Part shown: positions 61,200 to 64,000 of the stretch, in pieces
How the letters are laid out: each line of letters begins with the position of its first letter
Position numbering within the stretch: the first letter of the stretch is position 1
Origin: Chitinophaga nivalis
GTDB taxonomy: Bacteria > Bacteroidota > Bacteroidia > Chitinophagales > Chitinophagaceae
Direction of reading: 5' to 3'
NCBI RefSeq assembly: GCF_025989125.1
Contig: NZ_JAPDNR010000001.1
Span: 620,001-684,000 of the forward strand
Length of the DNA: 64,000 nt
Notes under the pieces: model-generated
Seen by the model: only the letters and a program-made list of their open reading frames with translations
What the model was told of the DNA's origin: nothing
The model's database searches: none
Program-made: the position numbers and the translations under genes

Positions 61200-61925
61200 T
61201 TACAAAAGTTTTGCTGCCTTTTCCAGGTCTTCCGGTGTATCAATTTCCACGCCCATATAGTTGGTCAGTACCATCTTAAGCGGGATACCGTTTTCCAGGT
61301 AACGCAGGCATTCTATTTTCTCCGCTGATTCCAGTGGCGTCATCGGCATCTGTGTAAAGTCCAGCAAGGTTTGCTTGCGGAAAGCATAAATACCGATATG
61401 CTCATAATACACAGATTTGATGTCGGTGTTGCGCGGATAAGGAATAACGGAACGGGAGAAGAAAAGTGCGTTGGACTGTTTGTCTACCGCCACCTTTACA
61501 TAGTTGGGGTCTTCTATCAGATTGATATCCTTCAGCTCCTGCATCAGCGAAGCTACCTGTACTTTTTTACCGGCTTCCCCTTCAAACACCTGCAGGAGTT
61601 TTTCCAGCGGCTCTTTCCGGGTAAAAGGTTCATCCCCCTGTACATTCACCACAATGTCCACCTCCATGTCCATCACAGCTTCTGCAATACGATCGGTGCC
61701 GCATTCATGTTCTTTTTTGCTCATGACTGCCTTCCCGCCGTTTTGCACAATTTCATTATAGATAAGATCACTGTCTGTTACAACCATGACCTCATCAAAT
61801 ACGCCTGTATTTACGGTAGATTCATACGTACGCAGAATCACGGTTTTGCCTCCCAGATTGGCCATCATTTTGCCAGGAAACCGGGAAGCTCCATAACGGG
61901 CAGGTATCAACGCTATTTTTTTCAT
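61200..61925 (-). CDS. kdsB: 3-deoxy-manno-octulosonate cytidylyltransferase, probably using 8-amino-Kdo
   Basis: Activates Kdo, or here probably Kdo8N, with CTP to give the CMP sugar used by WaaA in lipid A-core assembly. The ATG at 61925 gives 241 residues (MKKIALIPARYGASRFPGKMMANLGGKTVI). The frame extends to 61988, but that start lies in a hairpin. Motifs: PARYGASRFPGK (CTP), VVTDSDLIYNEIVQNGG, VNVQGDEPFTRKEPL and HIGIYAFRKQTLLDF. It is between kdnA and kdnB. The hairpin (61966-61994) just upstream could attenuate expression. Confidence 0.93.
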   Translation of the reverse strand: MKKIALIPARYGASRFPGKMMANLGGKTVILRTYESTVNTGVFDEVMVVTDSDLIYNEIVQNGGKAVMSKKEHECGTDRIAEAVMDMEVDIVVNVQGDEPFTRKEPLEKLLQVFEGEAGKKVQVASLMQELKDINLIEDPNYVKVAVDKQSNALFFSRSVIPYPRNTDIKSVYYEHIGIYAFRKQTLLDFTQMPMTPLESAEKIECLRYLENGIPLKMVLTNYMGVEIDTPEDLEKAAKLL

Positions 61926-61965
61926 CATCGTGCAGTTTTCATTTCCCATGAAAGCGAAAAAGGAC

Positions 61966-61994
61966 AAAGGCGCAGATAAGATATCCACGCCTTT
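61966..61994 (-). promoter_or_regulatory. Hairpin between kdnA and kdsB
   Basis: Stem AAAGGCG/CGCCTTT with a 15-nt loop. On the minus strand it is followed by GTCCTTTTTC, a weak terminator tail. It may lower readthrough from kdnA into kdsB. Confidence 0.4.
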
Positions 61995-62004
61995 TCAATA
62001 ATCC

Positions 62005-63195
62005 TTATAATGCGCTTTTTACAGCATCTACCAGTTTCTTTGCCCTTTCCTGAATTTCTTCAGCAGACCAGGCCAGGTTAATTGGTGTGCAGATATTTCT
62101 GCTGATAACAGCATCTGATGCCGGGAATTCTTTTGTTTTATAGATCTCCATCGCCTGTTTCAATCCGGGCGCGAAGGGTGTTAATACGGAACCTTCCTTG
62201 AAGTGTTTCCACTGACGGATGTAGTGCCAGTTATTATCGTAGTAGTAGAATACCGGTAACCCAGCCGCTTTCATATTGGCAGCAGCCTGTTTGGCCTGTG
62301 CTGCTTCCGGCAGGAAGAAAGACAGGTAGGTAGCGCTATCGCCGGCTTCATCCGGAATACGACGGAACGTTACGCCAGGGATGGCAGCCAGGGCATCCTT
62401 GAAAATCTTTTTGGTGCTGCGCTGAATTTCCAGGAAACGATCCAGTTTACGAACCTGTGCCAGGCCTACTGCAGCGTGCAGTTCAGAAATACGGTAGTTA
62501 TAACCAATAAACGGATGTTCATCAGCACCACGGTCTACACCCAGGTGATCATGTCCGTGATCGGTAAAACCATCACATTTCAGGTAGATGTCTTTATTGT
62601 TGGTAATCACCGCACCACCTTCTGCGCAGGTAATGGTTTTTACAAAGTCGAAGGAGAAAGTACCGGCATCACCGATAGCACCCAGCGCTTTGCCTTTATA
62701 CGTACCGCCAAAAGCCTGACAGGCATCTTCCAGCAGGAACAGGTTATGTTTTTTACAGATCGCCTGTAATGCATCCAGATCCGCCATGGAACCACACATA
62801 TGTACCGGCATCACCACTTTGGTACGAGGTGTGATCGCCGCTTCCACAGCTTTAGGATCCAGGGTAAGGGTATCATCGATATCTACCAGCACCGGAGTGG
62901 CGCCTACAGCCAGAACTGATTCAAAGCTGGCCACAAAGGTAAAGGTAGGCATGATGATTTCGTCGCCGGCACCTACTCCGAGGGCTGCCATAGCGGCTAC
63001 TAAAGCTGCGGTTCCACTGGAGGCAAGCTGCGTATACGATACGTTCAGCTTTTCGCAAATGGCTTTTTCCAGCTCTTTCGCTTTCCAAACACCTTTACGT
63101 GGTCCATCAAATCCGTAACGCATCATAATACCGGTCTCCAGTACATCGTTTACTTCTTTCCTTTCTTCGGGGCCAAATAGTTCATATCCGGGCAT
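62005..63195 (-). CDS. kdnA: 8-amino-3,8-dideoxy-manno-octulosonate transaminase
   Basis: PLP-dependent aminotransferase that adds the amino group at C8 of 8-oxo-Kdo with glutamate as donor. The 396-residue DegT/DnrJ/EryC1-family protein begins MPGYELFGPEERKEVNDVLETG, typical of KdnA. The PLP lysine is K186 in SFDFVKTITCAEGGAV, with D157 (LLEDACQ) supporting the pyridine nitrogen. ALASSGTAALVAAMAALGVGAGDEIIMPTFTF is the N-terminal PLP-binding region. It is first of a three-gene operon with kdsB and kdnB, with a TAACTTTG promoter box at 63246-63253. Confidence 0.9.
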   Translation of the reverse strand: MPGYELFGPEERKEVNDVLETGIMMRYGFDGPRKGVWKAKELEKAICEKLNVSYTQLASSGTAALVAAMAALGVGAGDEIIMPTFTFVASFESVLAVGATPVLVDIDDTLTLDPKAVEAAITPRTKVVMPVHMCGSMADLDALQAICKKHNLFLLEDACQAFGGTYKGKALGAIGDAGTFSFDFVKTITCAEGGAVITNNKDIYLKCDGFTDHGHDHLGVDRGADEHPFIGYNYRISELHAAVGLAQVRKLDRFLEIQRSTKKIFKDALAAIPGVTFRRIPDEAGDSATYLSFFLPEAAQAKQAAANMKAAGLPVFYYYDNNWHYIRQWKHFKEGSVLTPFAPGLKQAMEIYKTKEFPASDAVISRNICTPINLAWSAEEIQERAKKLVDAVKSAL

Positions 63196-63245
63196 AAACT
63201 GTTGATTTTAAAATATAATTAATGAATCCCTTAAAAATAGTGTTG

Positions 63246-63253
63246 CAAAGTTA
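63246..63253 (-). promoter_or_regulatory. Candidate -7 box (TAACTTTG) of the kdnA operon
   Basis: Exact TAnnTTTG on the minus strand, with a leader of about 46 nt. Confidence 0.6.
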
Positions 63254-63255
63254 CT

Positions 63256-63292
63256 ATAAACAGTGTTGCGTTACATCCTAAAAACTGTTTAT
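63256..63292. promoter_or_regulatory. Inverted repeat between the divergent kdnA and DUF4440 promoters
   Basis: ATAAACAGT (63256-63264) and ACTGTTTAT (63284-63292) are exact inverted arms 19 nt apart. They lie between the kdnA -7 box and a near-consensus TATCTTTTG (63290-63298) reading towards the gene at 63312. They could be a shared operator for both promoters. Confidence 0.4.
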
Positions 63293-63311
63293 CTTTTGCT
63301 AAAAATTTAAC

Positions 63312-63749
63312 ATGCGTTTTATCTTGTACCTTATCCTGTTGGGCACTTTCGCCGGATGGCCACTGCAAAAGCTGCAGGCACAACAGGATACCAGACAGCA
63401 AATAGCTACCCTCCTCTCTGTACAATCCGGCGCCTGGAATAAAGGCGACCTGCAGACATTCATGGGCACCTACTGGCAATCCGACTCCTTACTGTTCATT
63501 GGCAAAAACGGCATCACCTATGGCTGGCAGGCCACACTTGACCGCTACAAAAAAAGCTATCCGGATACCACGGCCATGGGTAAACTGGATTTCAAACTGC
63601 TGGAATGCAAGCCGCTGTCAAAAGACGTTTGCCTCGTAATAGGCCGCTGGCATCTGGAACGTAGCATCGGCGACCTCCAGGGACATTTCAGCCTGGTACT
63701 GAAAAAAATAAACGGCGTCTGGAAAATCATTGCAGATCATAGCTCCTGA
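63312..63749 (+). CDS. Secreted DUF4440/SnoaL-like (NTF2-fold) protein
   Basis: A 145-residue protein with signal peptide MRFILYLILLGTFAGWPLQKLQA. The mature part is an NTF2-like cone fold typical of DUF4440: QQDTRQQIATLLSVQSGAWNKGDLQTFMGTYWQSDSLLFIGKNGITYGWQATLDRYKKSYPD, then GRWHLERSIGDLQGHFSLVLKKINGVWKIIADHSS. These proteins bind or act on small molecules, with no fixed activity. It is divergent from kdnA and has a very stable hairpin behind it. Confidence 0.88.
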   Translation: MRFILYLILLGTFAGWPLQKLQAQQDTRQQIATLLSVQSGAWNKGDLQTFMGTYWQSDSLLFIGKNGITYGWQATLDRYKKSYPDTTAMGKLDFKLLECKPLSKDVCLVIGRWHLERSIGDLQGHFSLVLKKINGVWKIIADHSS

Positions 63750-63765
63750 TTCCTTTATCAGGGTA

Positions 63766-63805
63766 CCTTACGCCCCGCGCGAGCTAACTCGCGCGGGGCG
63801 TAAGG
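63766..63805 (+). terminator. Very stable GC-rich hairpin after the DUF4440 gene
   Basis: Perfect 18-bp arms (63766-63783, 63788-63805) including CGCCCCGCGCGAG, with a CTAA tetraloop. It is almost certainly a terminator, though no T-run follows; it is unusually GC-rich for this genome. Confidence 0.7.
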
Positions 63806-63810
63806 CATCA

Positions 63811-63838
63811 ATAAAAAACCATCCTAAGAGTAGGATGG
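63811..63838 (-). terminator. Intrinsic terminator facing the minus strand near the window end
   Basis: Stem CCATCCTA/TAGGATGG with an AGAG loop. On the minus strand it is followed by six T. It implies a minus-strand transcript arriving from beyond about 63850, but no clear gene on that strand is seen in the remaining 150 bp. Confidence 0.6.
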
Positions 63839-63927
63839 CCGCTATACACCACAACATTAAAGAAGAAAGGTTCTCCTTTTAGTTAAATATGTAAATCCGG
63901 GGTCACCGGAAAAATTGCTCTGGAATC

Positions 63928-64000
63928 ATGCGGCCATTACAAGACCGCTACCTACCGGCAACAAATGCTGTTCCAACCGATAACCAGTGGCTTACAGCCC
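63928..64000 (+). CDS. Partial ORF running off the window end
   Basis: From the ATG at 63928 the plus strand reads MRPLQDRYLPATNAVPTDNQWLTA and stays open to the edge. It has a GGA-containing purine stretch about 8 bases upstream. Residue composition looks protein-like, but 24 codons are too few to assign a family, and competing short frames on the minus strand end at 63948-63954. Start and strand are uncertain. Confidence 0.35.
   Translation, partial: MRPLQDRYLPATNAVPTDNQWLTA

Noticed and set aside
61926..61988. Longer KdsB start at 61988
   Set aside because: That ATG lies inside the kdnA-kdsB hairpin and the extra residues are not part of the family N-terminus.
63841..64000. Possible tRNA, SRP RNA or RNase P RNA at the right edge
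   Set aside because: No known motif of these RNAs could be matched; only two hairpins and a partial ORF can be supported.

Overview
The window looks like a chromosomal segment of a Bacteroidota bacterium, most likely a Chitinophaga-like member of the Chitinophagaceae. Evidence: a SusC/SusD pair, an S46 dipeptidyl peptidase, DUF4836 and DUF2891 proteins, a fused E1 alpha/beta 2-oxoacid dehydrogenase, many short lipoproteins, weak Shine-Dalgarno signals, and recurrent TAnnTTTG promoter boxes (the Bacteroidota -7 element) a short distance before genes. No rRNA, tRNA, insertion sequence, prophage or CRISPR array was seen.

Layout. 1-5.6 kb: S46 peptidase (cut by the window edge), a coiled-coil lipoprotein, rnhB, rpoN and a PAP2-like membrane protein. 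5.6-8.1 kb: a hairpin-rich recA upstream region, recA with its terminator, then about 600 bp of degenerate ~100-bp repeats with no convincing gene. 8.1-19.6 kb: typA, a membrane patatin-like lipase, ctaA, a small secreted protein, a GH3/beta-lactamase fusion, adk and obg. 19.6-32.1 kb: mostly uncharacterised genes (lipoprotein, GNAT operon with a 38-codon membrane ORF, YbaB, geranylgeranyl-reductase-type flavoprotein, DUF2891, an isolated AT-rich glycosyltransferase, an ABC exporter pair, DUF4836, YciI, SRPBCC/GyrI-like, msrB). 32.3-34.2 kb: mutL.

34.3-52.4 kb is the most coherent accessory block. It holds an FGGY sugar kinase, a GMC flavin dehydrogenase with a four-cysteine cluster plus its gluconate-dehydrogenase-subunit-3 partner, two Tat-signal Gfo/Idh/MocA oxidoreductases, a Tat-signal TIM-barrel isomerase/epimerase, an FGE-fold protein, SusC/SusD and associated lipoproteins. 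I read it as an exported system that imports and oxidises sugars or glycosides, possibly through keto-sugar intermediates; substrate and pathway are inferred.

52.5-63.8 kb: a holin-like membrane protein, fused E1, a 47-codon membrane ORF, a NYN-LOTUS nuclease next to a macrodomain protein, dps, an MFS transporter, rmuC, and a three-gene kdnA-kdsB-kdnB operon predicted to make CMP-8-amino-Kdo for lipid A/LPS. It ends with a DUF4440 protein and two strong hairpins before a gene that runs off the edge.

Many neighbouring genes are separated by long, nearly perfect hairpins that act as intrinsic terminators, often in both directions. Several contain a gene's stop codon.
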